Positions 17,278-25,978 are shown, counted from the first letter of the stretch. The stretch: DNA of 64,000 nucleotides from Azophilus sp965116165 (GCA_965116165.1 OZ220484.1:3224001-3288000); one strand, 5' to 3'. Notes: generated from the letters alone by a model not told the origin. A program made the numbers and translations.

Positions 17278-18923
17278 TGCGCGGGTAGGCCCAGGGCGCC
17301 GGGATTGATGCGCCCATCCGGATCCAGGAGCCTCTTCAGTTCATCGACCAGATGTCGTGCCGGCGCCGCCAAGGCTTCCCGGTACGGATAGCGCCGTCCG
17401 ATTTGCAGATGCACGGCGCCCAACTGCCTGAACAGCGTCATGATGTCGTTGCGCAGGCGCATGACCTCTTCCCTGGCGGCAAGATTTTCCGGGAAGCGGT
17501 TGGCTTTGCGCAGCACCGATGCCTCCACGCTGTGCCGGTGTAGGGCATTCAGTTCGTCCGGCCAGTAGAACACCGGCTCGATTACGAAGCAGTTGGTGTC
17601 GGCATAGGTCAATAGGGTGCCGTGAGCGATGTGGTGCCGTTCCAGCACGTCACCATTGTCCGCGAACAACGCCTCAACAGCCTCATAGGCGGCAACGGCC
17701 TTGGAATGCGGCAATAGTCCATGCACCGGCAGCCAGCGCTCACCGGCGGGGCCGATCATGGAATTGAGTGGCCCGAAAGGATTGGCGCGGGTGATTTTGG
17801 GAACGCTGGCCTCAATTTCCCGGCCGCCCTGGGCCGCACAGAGATCCCGAATACGGGCGATTGAGGCATCCGCCGCGGCCTGGGTGGCTTCCTCCACCAT
17901 GAAGTGCAGGGAGAAATCCACATCCGCCATGAAATCCCGACCGGCCGCCGCCACCCTGACCCCTTCGCGTAAACCTTTGAGCAGGTTGTCCTGACCGGTG
18001 ACCACATGGCCGAGGGAGCGGATATCGGCCATTAGGGATTCACGCTTCATGCGCTGCGCCCGCATGGCGGGGTCGAAGCCGAAGCAGGCATCCGCCAGAC
18101 GGTTTCTTGAGACCTCCGACATGGCGCGGATCAGTGTATCGTGTCCGCTGAAGTTGAAGCTGGCCACGGCATGGCCGGGGCCCGCGGGTATAAGCTTGAG
18201 CGTGATGGTCGTCTTGATGCCCAACGCCCCGGCATCGCAGGTGAAGAGCCCCGTGAGGTCGGGCCCGTAGTGGCGGAAAAAAGGTGTGGCACTGGATTGC
18301 ACGGCGGCCCCGGTCCGCAACCGTTCGCCATTGGCCAGCACGATCTCGAATCCGACGACGGAGTCGGCGGCGGCGCCGTGTCGGCAACTGCCCCAAAAGA
18401 GGCTGTTCTGCGACACACTGCCCCCGACCGTGGCTTTCAGGCCCGACAGGGTTCCCCAGAATGGCGTGCGCAAGCCCAGGGGTGCGAGCGCCTCGTGCAG
18501 ACTCTGCCAAGTACAGCCCGCCTGTACGGTGACGTACATGTCCTCGGTATTGATCTCAAGCACCTCGTTCATACGGCCCATGTCGAGGCATAGGGTTCGG
18601 TCGTCGGGGCAGACATAGCCGCCGCTGTAGGACATGCCGCCGCCCCTGGGCGCGATGACCAGACCCCGCGCCCCGGCGAATGCCACCGTCTCGACAACCG
18701 CTTCTGTCGAGACGGGCCGCACCACGGCGAGGACGGGGTGGGAATCCCCGGATATGTCCTGCCCGTAGAGTTCGCGAGCCGCGTCGTCGATGAGCACCGA
18801 GTCGCCTCCCAGGAGCTCGGCAAGTGCTTCGATGTGGGAATTCCCGGTTTCGATTGGCGTACCCAATCTCGCCTCCTGTTTCTCCGGTATCGCGGCGATG
18901 CGGCAAACCGATACACCGCCCAA
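17274..18923 (-). CDS. FAD-binding oxidoreductase, PCMH/VAO type
   Basis: Protein of 549 residues. The N-terminal FAD-binding PCMH domain (residues ~35-250) has VVRPVSTEAVVETVAFAGAR, APRGGGMSYSGGYVCPD and VQAGCTWQSLHEALAPLG, followed by LKATVGGSVSQNSLFWGS. A C-terminal cap of ~250 residues ends in RINPGALGLP, as in vanillyl-alcohol oxidase, p-cresol methylhydroxylase and D-lactate/glycolate dehydrogenases. The substrate could be a phenol or a 2-hydroxy acid. It is divergent from the cysteine hydrolase gene, with a perfect 16-base palindrome between them, and overlaps the hydrolase gene downstream by four bases. An internal start a few codons down is possible. Confidence 0.82.
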   Translation of the reverse strand: MGGVSVCRIAAIPEKQEARLGTPIETGNSHIEALAELLGGDSVLIDDAARELYGQDISGDSHPVLAVVRPVSTEAVVETVAFAGARGLVIAPRGGGMSYSGGYVCPDDRTLCLDMGRMNEVLEINTEDMYVTVQAGCTWQSLHEALAPLGLRTPFWGTLSGLKATVGGSVSQNSLFWGSCRHGAAADSVVGFEIVLANGERLRTGAAVQSSATPFFRHYGPDLTGLFTCDAGALGIKTTITLKLIPAGPGHAVASFNFSGHDTLIRAMSEVSRNRLADACFGFDPAMRAQRMKRESLMADIRSLGHVVTGQDNLLKGLREGVRVAAAGRDFMADVDFSLHFMVEEATQAAADASIARIRDLCAAQGGREIEASVPKITRANPFGPLNSMIGPAGERWLPVHGLLPHSKAVAAYEAVEALFADNGDVLERHHIAHGTLLTYADTNCFVIEPVFYWPDELNALHRHSVEASVLRKANRFPENLAAREEVMRLRNDIMTLFRQLGAVHLQIGRRYPYREALAAPARHLVDELKRLLDPDGRINPGALGLPAH

Positions 18924-19036
18924 CCAGTGGCTCGGTTTGCAATCCAGCCTCGTCGAACATCCCGATAGCGCGGTTCGCCACGGGCAGAACCTTCAAACCG
19001 AGCGACCACCCAACACCAGTATACCCGCTTGGTTGC

Positions 19037-19052
19037 TATTGATATATCAATA
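19037..19052. promoter_or_regulatory. Perfect 16-base operator-like palindrome
   Basis: TATTGATATATCAATA is a perfect palindrome in the divergent gap between the flavoprotein gene and the cysteine hydrolase gene, 40 bases before the latter. Variants occur at 4725, 11454, 23641 and around 53681. It is the best candidate for the binding site of the GntR/UTRA regulator; no binding is shown. Confidence 0.55.
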
Positions 19053-19091
19053 TGGTTTTATCGATCTCGAAACGGTTGATCGGATGCGCCG

Positions 19092-19805
19092 ATGCCAGTT
19101 ATGCAAACATGCGATTCGACCCCAAGACAGTATTGGGATGAGGTTAAATCCAATCCCAGTCGGGCGCGCTTCGGTTTTGGCGAGAAGGCGGCGCTGATCA
19201 ACATCGACCTGCAGCGCGCGTACACCGATATCGACCGTTTCCCGACCGCCTATCAGACCGATCCGAAGCAGCTCGACTACATTAACCGGCTGTCGGCATT
19301 GGCGCGCGCCAAGAACATGCCGGTTATCTGGACTTTTGTCGCCTATATGGACCATGCCGACGATGCGGGGGTATGGGGTACGCGCACCAATACGGAGAAT
19401 TCCCTGCAAAACATCAAGAAAGGCGGTGCGCGCGCCGAACTCGACCCGCGGTTGGAAATCGACCCTGGCCGCGACGCCCTGGTCAACAAACGCATGGCCA
19501 GCGTTTTCCACGACAGTCCGATCCCATCGCTGCTGGTATGGCACAAAGTGGATACGGTGGTCCTGACCGGCGGCAGTACTTCGGGCTGCGTCCGCGCTTC
19601 GGCGGTGGATTCCCTGTCCCACGGCTACCGCACGGTCGTTCCGGAGGAGTGCGTTGCCGACAAGCACGAGATTCCGCACTTCGCCAACCTCTGCGACATC
19701 ATGCTCAAGTACGCCGATGTGGAGCCTTATGCGACCGTGGCGGCCTGGTTCGAAAACCACCCCGGCGTTCCGCCCATACGCACGGCCCGCGGCGTCCGTT
19801 TCTGA
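19092..19805 (+). CDS. Isochorismatase-family cysteine hydrolase
   Basis: Protein of 237 residues in the family of N-carbamoylsarcosine amidase, nicotinamidase and isochorismatase. The triad is in place: Asp in ALINIDLQRAYTD, Lys in LVNKRMASVFHDS, and the nucleophilic Cys in TGGSTSGCVRASAVDSL. The TSGCVRAS form and the extended N-terminus point to the carbamoyl/amide hydrolase side, so release of ammonia from a carbamoyl or amide group is likely. It leads a probable operon with two deacetylase-fold proteins: the next start is ten bases after its stop. A perfect operator-like palindrome lies 40 bases upstream. Confidence 0.85.
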   Translation: MPVMQTCDSTPRQYWDEVKSNPSRARFGFGEKAALINIDLQRAYTDIDRFPTAYQTDPKQLDYINRLSALARAKNMPVIWTFVAYMDHADDAGVWGTRTNTENSLQNIKKGGARAELDPRLEIDPGRDALVNKRMASVFHDSPIPSLLVWHKVDTVVLTGGSTSGCVRASAVDSLSHGYRTVVPEECVADKHEIPHFANLCDIMLKYADVEPYATVAAWFENHPGVPPIRTARGVRF

Positions 19806-19814
19806 GGGGTTCGG

Positions 19815-20729
19815 GTGCGCAAAGATCTGGAGCTCTACGACTACCGTCCTTGGGACGAACGCCTTCCCATCCGCTGGCCGAACGGCGCCAGGGTCGCCTT
19901 TTGGGTGGCGCCCAACATCGAATTCTACGAACTGAACCCAATGCCCAACCCCCATCGGGCGGCCTGGCCGCGGCCGGTGCCGGACATTCAGGGCTATGCA
20001 ACCCGGGATTACGGCAATCGGGTTGGCCACATGCGCATGATGGAATTGCTCGACAAGTACGGTGTGCGCGGCTCCATCAGCCTGTCGGCGGCGCTCTGCG
20101 AACACCATCCGGAAATCATCGAGCTGTGCAAGGAACGCGACTGGGAATTTTTCAGCCACGGCATCTACAACACCCGCTATGTGTACGGCATGGACGAGGC
20201 CCAGGAGCGCGCCATGATCGAGGACTCGGTACGCACAATCGCCGCCCATACGGGCCAGCGATGCGCCGGTTACCTGGCGCCGGCCCTAACACACAGCGAG
20301 CATACGCTGGACCTTTTCAGCGAGACCGGTGGGCTGTACACCTGCGACCTCTTTCACGACGACCAGCCCACGCCCGTTCGCGTCCGCTCCGGCAAGCCGT
20401 TCGTCTCCGTGCCCTATTCGTTGGAACTCAACGACACCATCGTCTATGTCGTGAATCGCATTGAGCCCCGGCGCTACGGGGAGATGATTCGGCAGGCGTT
20501 CGACCGCCTGTATCGGGAGGGCGAGGCGGGCGGTACGGTGCTGTGCGTGCCGCTGCATGCCTACCAGGTTGCCCACCCGCATAGAATTCGCGCCTTCGAG
20601 GACGCCTTGGCCTACATAGCCGGCCACTCCGATGTTTGGGTCACCACCGGTCGGGAGATTGCCGAGTACTACGTGCAGCACTATTACGATCAAGCGCTTG
20701 CGCAATCGGGGAGGATGGATGGCGCTTGA
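19815..20729 (+). CDS. Polysaccharide-deacetylase-fold protein (allantoinase/PuuE-like), first of two
   Basis: Protein of 304 residues with the NodB-homology barrel: DYGNRVGHMRMMELLDKYGV at the strand-1 region, then SLSAALCEHHPEIIELCK, FFSHGIYNTRYVYGM as the metal-site region and GYLAPALTHSEHTLDLF. This arrangement matches the PuuE-type allantoinases and related imidase-like enzymes rather than cell-wall deacetylases, and there is no signal peptide. The second metal His of the usual motif may be replaced by Asn or Arg here, so metal use is uncertain. It starts at GTG 19815 and overlaps the next, homologous gene by 11 bases. Confidence 0.8.
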   Translation: MRKDLELYDYRPWDERLPIRWPNGARVAFWVAPNIEFYELNPMPNPHRAAWPRPVPDIQGYATRDYGNRVGHMRMMELLDKYGVRGSISLSAALCEHHPEIIELCKERDWEFFSHGIYNTRYVYGMDEAQERAMIEDSVRTIAAHTGQRCAGYLAPALTHSEHTLDLFSETGGLYTCDLFHDDQPTPVRVRSGKPFVSVPYSLELNDTIVYVVNRIEPRRYGEMIRQAFDRLYREGEAGGTVLCVPLHAYQVAHPHRIRAFEDALAYIAGHSDVWVTTGREIAEYYVQHYYDQALAQSGRMDGA

Positions 20730-21648
20730 TCCCAAATACCTGGAATACCCGCACCGGCACTACGGCATGGACCATGAGCGCTATGCGTGGTCCATGCTGG
20801 CCCGGCGCGCACCGGTGAGCTGGCCGGATGGAGCCGGGGTGGCGCTCTGGGTCAATTTGGCGGTGCAGTTCTTTCCACTGAACCAGAGTGGCAAACCGTT
20901 CCGGGCACCGGGCGGCATGAGTACGCCCTATCCCGACCTGCGCCATTTCACCCTGCGCGAATACGGCAACCGGGTGGGCCTGTTCCGTTGTCTTGAGGCT
21001 TTGGACAGCGCCGGTATTACGCCCACCTTTTCCGTCAACGCGGCCATCGTCGAGCACTGTCCACAGTTGTTGGATCGTTTGAATCGGCGGGGCAACGAGA
21101 TTCTGGCCAGTTCCTGGCACATGGACACCCTGCACCACGGCGGTATGCCCATCGATGAGGAGGCGGCATTGATCGACCGGGCGCTCGGCACACTGCGCGC
21201 TTCCGTGAACACGGCCGTCACGGGCTGGCTGAGTCCGGCGGGTTCGCAAAGCCGGAATACGCCGGACCTGCTTGCCGGCGCGGGCATTCGCTACATGGGC
21301 GACTGGATCAATGACGAATTGCCCTATCCCTTCGCCACCGAGCGGGGCGAGCTAATCGCGCTGCCGCTGTCGTTGGAACTCGACGACCAGTACATCGTGC
21401 AGCACAACCTGCACTCGGAGTGGGAATACGCCGATCAGGTTAAAGACGCCTGCGACCACCTGCTTGCCGAGGCGGCGGCCAGCGGCCAGGGTCGATTGCT
21501 CGCGCTCTCCATTCACCCCTGGCTGATGGGCCAACCGCATCGCATTGCCGCCCTGGAGTCGGTTCTACAGCACCTCGCGGGACAAACCGGTATTTGGTCC
21601 GCCTCGGCGTCGGACATCGTCGCGGCCTGGGCCGCACAGCGCGCTTGA
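20719..21648 (+). CDS. Polysaccharide-deacetylase-fold protein, second of two
   Basis: Protein of 309 residues from ATG 20719, homologous to the preceding protein: REYGNRVGLFRCLEALDSAG, FSVNAAIVEHCPQLLDRL, ILASSWHMDTLHHGGMPI and GWLSPAGSQSRNTPDLL. The putative metal region differs (WHMDTLHH instead of SHGIYNTRY), so the pair may form a heteromer with one altered subunit or may act on different substrates. It has no signal peptide. It overlaps its upstream partner by 11 bases, and its stop overlaps the next start, so all genes from 19092 to 22442 are probably one operon. Confidence 0.8.
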   Translation: MALDPKYLEYPHRHYGMDHERYAWSMLARRAPVSWPDGAGVALWVNLAVQFFPLNQSGKPFRAPGGMSTPYPDLRHFTLREYGNRVGLFRCLEALDSAGITPTFSVNAAIVEHCPQLLDRLNRRGNEILASSWHMDTLHHGGMPIDEEAALIDRALGTLRASVNTAVTGWLSPAGSQSRNTPDLLAGAGIRYMGDWINDELPYPFATERGELIALPLSLELDDQYIVQHNLHSEWEYADQVKDACDHLLAEAAASGQGRLLALSIHPWLMGQPHRIAALESVLQHLAGQTGIWSASASDIVAAWAAQRA

Positions 21649-22442
21649 AAACAAAGCCGTTGCCGCGGGTCGCGTTGACCGCCATGCTCCTCGCCCCCGC
21701 CGTGGTGGCTGGCGCGGGGCGGGATTTGCTCGATTTGCTGGTTGGCGAATACAACAATCACGAGCAGGTCTGGCAGCAGAAGCTGGACGGTGCGGCTGTC
21801 CACGAGCGCCGACACTGGCGATTCGAGCGAACGGGCGAGACCCGTGTGTCGTTGTCGCTGGCGCGGGGTCAGTTCGCCGGAACACCCGATTGGGAGTTTG
21901 ACCTGCAAGTGGGCGGCCTTGATACGGCCGTCTCGCCGGCCGGTGTCGGCGGGCTTGTCTGCCTATACCGCTGGCAGGCCGACATGGACGGCATTATCGG
22001 TCGGGCGACCGGGGCGGGCTGCCCGGAGACGCTGCCGAAATTTTGGCGGGTCACCCCCACCCATCTGTTCAGCCATCATGGGCCACCGGAGAGCGAAATT
22101 CGCTACGCGGCGCGGCGGGTGCGCTACTACAGCGGCTGGGTCAGCCTGCAAAGGCGTCACATCGACCCAAACGCTTCGGAAGACGACTTCATCCTGATCC
22201 GAGGCCTGCGTCTGCACGATGAAGGTTCGGTGTTTTCCATTACCGATGCGGGAAAACCCACCGGCTATGCGGTGGAACTGGCCCGCCTGACCTATCAGAA
22301 CACCCGTACCTCGGTGCTGAAGCTCGGCATTCTAGAGGAGGCGGAGGGCAATACCCTCGGCTATTCCTGGGCCGCGCCCGGAGCCGAGCGCCTGGGTATC
22401 AACCTGCGTTGGCTGCAAGCCGGATTCACGCGCGAGGAATGA
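21645..22442 (+). CDS. Predicted secreted protein, possibly CpcT/CpeT-like fold
   Basis: Protein of about 265 residues starting at TTG 21645, which overlaps the previous stop (TTGA). The start is chosen because it gives a signal peptide: MKTKPLPRVALTAMLLAPAV then AGAG. The mature part begins LLDLLVGEYNNHEQVWQQKL and holds GRATGAGCPETLPKFWRV. The W/G/N-rich layout faintly recalls the CpcT/CpeT (DUF1001) beta-barrel family, but I am not sure. It is the last gene of the rightward hydrolase operon and is convergent with the DUF1838 gene. Confidence 0.55.
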   Translation: MKTKPLPRVALTAMLLAPAVVAGAGRDLLDLLVGEYNNHEQVWQQKLDGAAVHERRHWRFERTGETRVSLSLARGQFAGTPDWEFDLQVGGLDTAVSPAGVGGLVCLYRWQADMDGIIGRATGAGCPETLPKFWRVTPTHLFSHHGPPESEIRYAARRVRYYSGWVSLQRRHIDPNASEDDFILIRGLRLHDEGSVFSITDAGKPTGYAVELARLTYQNTRTSVLKLGILEEAEGNTLGYSWAAPGAERLGINLRWLQAGFTREE

Positions 22443-22470
22443 CCCGGCCGCCAGCGTGATTGCGGGGGTA

Positions 22471-22514
22471 TGAGTGACTCAATGCTCCTCTGTCGATTTG
22501 CTCGGACCTTCCCC
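22471..22514 (+). repeat. MITE-1 right-half fragment
   Basis: About 44 bases match the right half of MITE-1 (CAATGCTCCTCTGTCGATTT then GACCTTCC in variant form). It overlaps the 3' end of the leftward DUF1838 gene and supplies its last codons and stop. Confidence 0.75.
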
Positions 22515-23477
22515 GGGTGTTTTGCGTGTTGGTGCCGTCTCTTCGCCTTCCGCAACCCGTTTGTAATAAATCCAACTGGTCACATTGCGGCGGTTGTCAT
22601 CAAGCGGCGGCGGCTCGCCATAGCTCGGGTAGTGTGTCGCGATTTCGTCCTTCATGCTTGGCGGCAGGGCATCCCAGGAGGAGAGCCGGAGGCCCGCGGT
22701 GTGCATGTAGATGACGCCCTCGCGGCCCGCCATCTTCATCCAGGGTAGCCAGTCGGACATCCGCACCCAGCCGATCGAGCTTCCGGCGGTCTCCGTGTCG
22801 GTGTCGAGCAACCCTTGGGTGTCGCCCAGGAAGTTGAACATCTCGGTGGCGTGGTAGGTGCCGCCGATTTCCGCCTGGTAGTCGCTTGCCAGCGGGTTCG
22901 GATAGAACAGGGGTACGGTAATGTTCCATCGCCACCTGCCTTCTGTGATTTTGCCCGACCACCGGTGGGGATCACCGCTTCGGCCGATTTCGTAACCGGC
23001 GGAATTGACCGGGTCGTTGGCCACATGCAGCACTTCCACCACTTCCCCGCTCCAGGGATTGCGCCAGGTGGAAAGCGCCTCCCCGGTGGCCGGATCCCTA
23101 TAGATTAGCAGTTCCCTCGACACCATCCGGTAGCCCTGGCCGCGTTCGGGGTGGGTATCCGCAACGCAGGCGCGGATGTTCATTCCCTCGACATTGAACA
23201 GCAGCCGGTCTCGTTCGCCCTGGCGGCGCGAGTAGGCGCGGCCTTCCCACCAAAAAGTGGTGGGCGCGCCGTCCACTGTCGAGCATTGGATCTTGCGTTC
23301 GATGGTCAGCGCATCTTGCGGATCGTTGGGATCCAGTTGCCCCGCCAGGACGGGGGCACCCGCCACGACAGCCAGAATAACGGGGATGGCGAGTAGAACT
23401 TTCATCTCCCTTGCCAGCGTATCCAGCGTGGCGTATGCCAGAGCCAGAATAACGGGGATGTTGCGTAGGACTTTCAT
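22479..23477 (-). CDS. DUF1838 family secreted protein
   Basis: Protein of 332 residues from ATG 23477, which follows an AAGGGA ribosome-binding site by six bases. It contains the DUF1838 core (residues ~55-290): WWEGRAYSRRQGERDRLLFN, YRDPATGEALSTWRNPWSG and NFLGDTQGLLDTDTETAG. The N-terminus has two copies of the signal-peptide start, MKVLRNIPVILA at residue 1 and MKVLLAIPVILA at residue 25, from a local duplication; the second, with its own AAGGGAG, gives a cleaner signal peptide and may be the working start (23405). The C-terminal GEGPSKSTEEH is encoded by a MITE end. The function of DUF1838 is not known to me. An operator-like site lies upstream. Confidence 0.75.
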   Translation of the reverse strand: MKVLRNIPVILALAYATLDTLAREMKVLLAIPVILAVVAGAPVLAGQLDPNDPQDALTIERKIQCSTVDGAPTTFWWEGRAYSRRQGERDRLLFNVEGMNIRACVADTHPERGQGYRMVSRELLIYRDPATGEALSTWRNPWSGEVVEVLHVANDPVNSAGYEIGRSGDPHRWSGKITEGRWRWNITVPLFYPNPLASDYQAEIGGTYHATEMFNFLGDTQGLLDTDTETAGSSIGWVRMSDWLPWMKMAGREGVIYMHTAGLRLSSWDALPPSMKDEIATHYPSYGEPPPLDDNRRNVTSWIYYKRVAEGEETAPTRKTPGEGPSKSTEEH

Positions 23478-23640
23478 CTTGATTCCCTTGGTGGTGTTGA
23501 TCGGAGGTCGTTCAGGCGACCCGGCGAAATGGCCCGACCCATTGCCGTGAGCCACAAAGCTGCCGTTAGCCGTGCCGATTCTCCGCATCGCTGTCCTTGG
23601 TGCTCCGTAGTGTAACAGTGTCGATTTGCAGGATTAGATA

Positions 23641-23656
23641 TATTGATACATCAATA
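23641..23656. promoter_or_regulatory. Operator-like palindrome, divergent DUF1838 / lipocalin-like genes
   Basis: TATTGATACATCAATA differs from the perfect palindrome at 19037 by one base. It lies 46 bases before the rightward gene at 23702 and 164 bases before the leftward DUF1838 start, in another divergent gap of the same metabolic region. Confidence 0.5.
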
Positions 23657-23701
23657 GTATATTTACAAGAATCATAGCACTTGTAACGAGGGAAACGAGC
23701 C

Positions 23702-24160
23702 ATGGTGGACCATATCCGGACCGGTATGCCCGTGCTGGCGCGGCACGCGGGTGAATGGCAAGGCGAATACATCCACGTAGCGCCGGACAATAGCCTGATC
23801 GACTGTCACGCCTCGCATCTGATCTGCACCTTTCCCGAATCCGGTGATTATGACTACGTACAGACCAACATCTACACTTGGAGCGACGGTCGGCGAGAGG
23901 AGTTGGGGTTTCCCGCCAAATACGAAGGGGGGCGCATCTGGTGGGACAACGAGCGCATTGTCGGCTCCGCCTGGGAGGTCGATCAGCGAACAATCATGCT
24001 CAATTGGTCGCGCAAGGACATGCCGGACAGCTATCTCTACGAGATGATTCAGATCAATGAGGCCAATGACAAGCGGGCGCGCACCTGGCACTGGTTCGTG
24101 GAGGATGAATTGATTCAGCGCACCTGCATCAAGGAGACGAGAATCCCGGTCGGCGGTTGA
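23702..24160 (+). CDS. Hypothetical protein, lipocalin/calycin-like
   Basis: Protein of 152 residues rich in beta strands and aromatic residues: LARHAGEWQGEYIHVAPDN near the start, YVQTNIYTWSDGRREELGF, GGRIWWDNERIVGSAWEVD and ARTWHWFVEDELIQRTCIKE at the end. The GEWQGEY start and repeated W/Y strands suggest a small calycin-like barrel for a lipophilic ligand, as in DUF3598-type proteins; this is inference. No signal peptide is visible. It sits right of a shared operator-like palindrome, which ties it to the local regulon. Confidence 0.6.
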   Translation: MVDHIRTGMPVLARHAGEWQGEYIHVAPDNSLIDCHASHLICTFPESGDYDYVQTNIYTWSDGRREELGFPAKYEGGRIWWDNERIVGSAWEVDQRTIMLNWSRKDMPDSYLYEMIQINEANDKRARTWHWFVEDELIQRTCIKETRIPVGG

Positions 24161-24229
24161 CTATTGGCGGGGCTGGACTCTCCCTCTCGCCATTGTTGCG
24201 CCCGCACTGGGCTGCACTCGCACGAAAAT

Positions 24230-24736
24230 TTACTGTGGCCCAGGCTTTTGGATGTTGTTCCTGCGCTTGACGTGCGCCTCAATCTCGTCGCTGCCGAGGG
24301 TGCTGCCGTCGTTTTTGCCGATGGTGATGGCGGGCCAGCGTCCATCGGCGAAGAAGAAGAGCACCGTGGCGCCCTCCGGCCCGGCCACCAGCGGGCCGTA
24401 GCCGCGGTTGGCAAGGCCGATTCGTATGTCCCCGGCCCGGTGCCAGGTGGCGCCGACGCGCTGGGTTCCCTCAAGCACGATTTCGGTGTAGTCGCATTCG
24501 TGGGTGTGGGCTTCGACAAAGCTGTCGGGTGGGTAATAGACCTTGAATACGGTGGGCGAGGCGTCGTCGTCGGGCATGCCCACCCGATAGAGGCTGGTGA
24601 CGATGCCGTTCGACAATTCCAGTTTATCGAGGTCGTCCCAGGAAAACGCCATGTGCCCCTTGCGGGTCAATTCGGCGCGGATTTCGGCGTCGGTTTTTTG
24701 CGGGTTTTGGGTTGCCGGTTCTGCTGAAGGTGCCAT
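24230..24736 (-). CDS. Cupin domain protein
   Basis: Protein of 168 residues with one cupin barrel. The first cupin motif is FVEAHTHECDYTEIVLEGTQ, with His, His and Glu as metal ligands; the second is weaker, around RAGDIRIGLANRGYGPLVAG. The N-terminal helix is charged (KTDAEIRAELTRKGHMAFSW). Such proteins are often dioxygenases, isomerases or sensors; nothing here decides among them. It converges on the lipocalin-like gene and is divergent from lipA, from which a MITE fragment separates it. Confidence 0.75.
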   Translation of the reverse strand: MAPSAEPATQNPQKTDAEIRAELTRKGHMAFSWDDLDKLELSNGIVTSLYRVGMPDDDASPTVFKVYYPPDSFVEAHTHECDYTEIVLEGTQRVGATWHRAGDIRIGLANRGYGPLVAGPEGATVLFFFADGRWPAITIGKNDGSTLGSDEIEAHVKRRNNIQKPGPQ

Positions 24737-24872
24737 ATTGCCCTCCTACGGGTTGTGCCGCCGTTCGGTCGCGAAGCAGGTTGCTGCGTAAAGCGCCTCC
24801 ACAGGCGTGCCGTCTGTCGGAATCTGGTTGTAGATCCTCATATTGTGGCTATTAAACACCGGGAATTATATA

Positions 24873-24889
24873 GGGAACCTCTAAGTCTC
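24873..24889 (+). repeat. MITE-1 left-end fragment
   Basis: GGGAACCTCTAAGTCTC matches only the first bases of MITE-1. It lies 48 bases upstream of the lipA start. Short enough that a chance match cannot be ruled out. Confidence 0.4.
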
Positions 24890-24936
24890 GCTCGAAAAGT
24901 CCGGCATGGCCGCGCCGCCCGGGGTAGAATGCCGCA

Positions 24937-25947
24937 ATGACAACCGCCGAGACAACGAACGCCACAAAGCCTGCGAAGAGCGGCGAAAAATTCCGCACGC
25001 GGCAGGGCTTTTGGGCCATCAAGGACGGCCTGAAGGCCCGCGGCGGCGGTCGGTTTGCCTCTGGGCGCAAACCGCCCTGGCTGCGCGTCAAACTCGGCGG
25101 CGGTGCCCGCTTCGAGGCGGTTCGCCAAACCGTTCGGAACCATCGCCTGGCGACCGTTTGCGAGGAATCGCACTGCCCCAACATGGGCGAATGTTGGGAG
25201 AATGGCACCGCCACGCTGATGCTGATGGGCAGCGTCTGCACCCGCGCCTGCAAATTCTGCGCCGTCGATACGGGCAATCCCAACGGCTGGCTCGATGCGG
25301 ATGAGCCGCGCTCCGCCGCCCGGTCGGTGCGGTTAATGAATTTGCGCTATGTGGTGCTGACCTCGGTGGACCGGGATGACTTGGCGGATGGCGGCGGCGC
25401 CCACTATGCGGCCTGTGTGCGGGCCATCAAGGCGCTCAATCCACAGACGGCCGTGGAGGCGCTAACCCCCGATTTCGCGGGCGACCTCGCCGCTGTGCGG
25501 ACAGTGGTGGATGCGGGCGTCGATGTCTTTGCGCAGAACATCGAAACCGTGCGCGGCCTCACGCATTCGGTGCGCGATCCGCGCGCCGGCTATCAACAAA
25601 CGCTCGATGTCCTGGCTTGCGCCAAGCGGCATCGCGCCGAGGTGCTCACCAAATCGAGTTTGATGCTCGGCCTCGGGGAAACCGCCGGGGAAATTGCGGA
25701 CACAATGCGCGATTTGCGCGCCCACCGGGTCGATTTTCTAACGCTCGGCCAATATCTGCGGCCGACGGCCAATCACCTGCCCGTCGCTCGCTGGGTGCAT
25801 CCAGACGAGTTCGAGAATTATAGGCGGCTCGGCCTGTCGCTCGGTTTCGTGGAGGTGGCCTCCGGCCCGCTGGTCCGCTCCAGCTACCGGGCGGACCGCA
25901 TTCTCGACGGCAACAACCTTGGCCAGATACCCGTCCGCATGGTTTGA
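24937..25947 (+). CDS. lipA: Lipoyl synthase
   Basis: Protein of 336 residues. This radical-SAM enzyme inserts two sulfurs into octanoyl-carrier domains to make lipoate for pyruvate and oxoglutarate dehydrogenases and the glycine cleavage system. The auxiliary cluster motif CEESHCPNMGEC and the radical-SAM motif CTRACKFC are both complete, and the C-terminal RSS motif is in GPLVRSSYRAD. VDVFAQNIETVRGLTHSVRD is also typical. The N-terminus has the usual charged extension. lipB is not adjacent. A TAGAAT hexamer lies only 9 bases before the start, so a very short leader is possible. Confidence 0.95.
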   Translation: MTTAETTNATKPAKSGEKFRTRQGFWAIKDGLKARGGGRFASGRKPPWLRVKLGGGARFEAVRQTVRNHRLATVCEESHCPNMGECWENGTATLMLMGSVCTRACKFCAVDTGNPNGWLDADEPRSAARSVRLMNLRYVVLTSVDRDDLADGGGAHYAACVRAIKALNPQTAVEALTPDFAGDLAAVRTVVDAGVDVFAQNIETVRGLTHSVRDPRAGYQQTLDVLACAKRHRAEVLTKSSLMLGLGETAGEIADTMRDLRAHRVDFLTLGQYLRPTANHLPVARWVHPDEFENYRRLGLSLGFVEVASGPLVRSSYRADRILDGNNLGQIPVRMV

Positions 25948-25978
25948 TCGGCTTGTCCAAATCCGCCTTGGCGGCAAG

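Noticed and set aside
19047..20249. Leftward open frame of 400 codons
   Set aside because: Antisense to the cysteine hydrolase and deacetylase-fold genes and covers the operator-like site.
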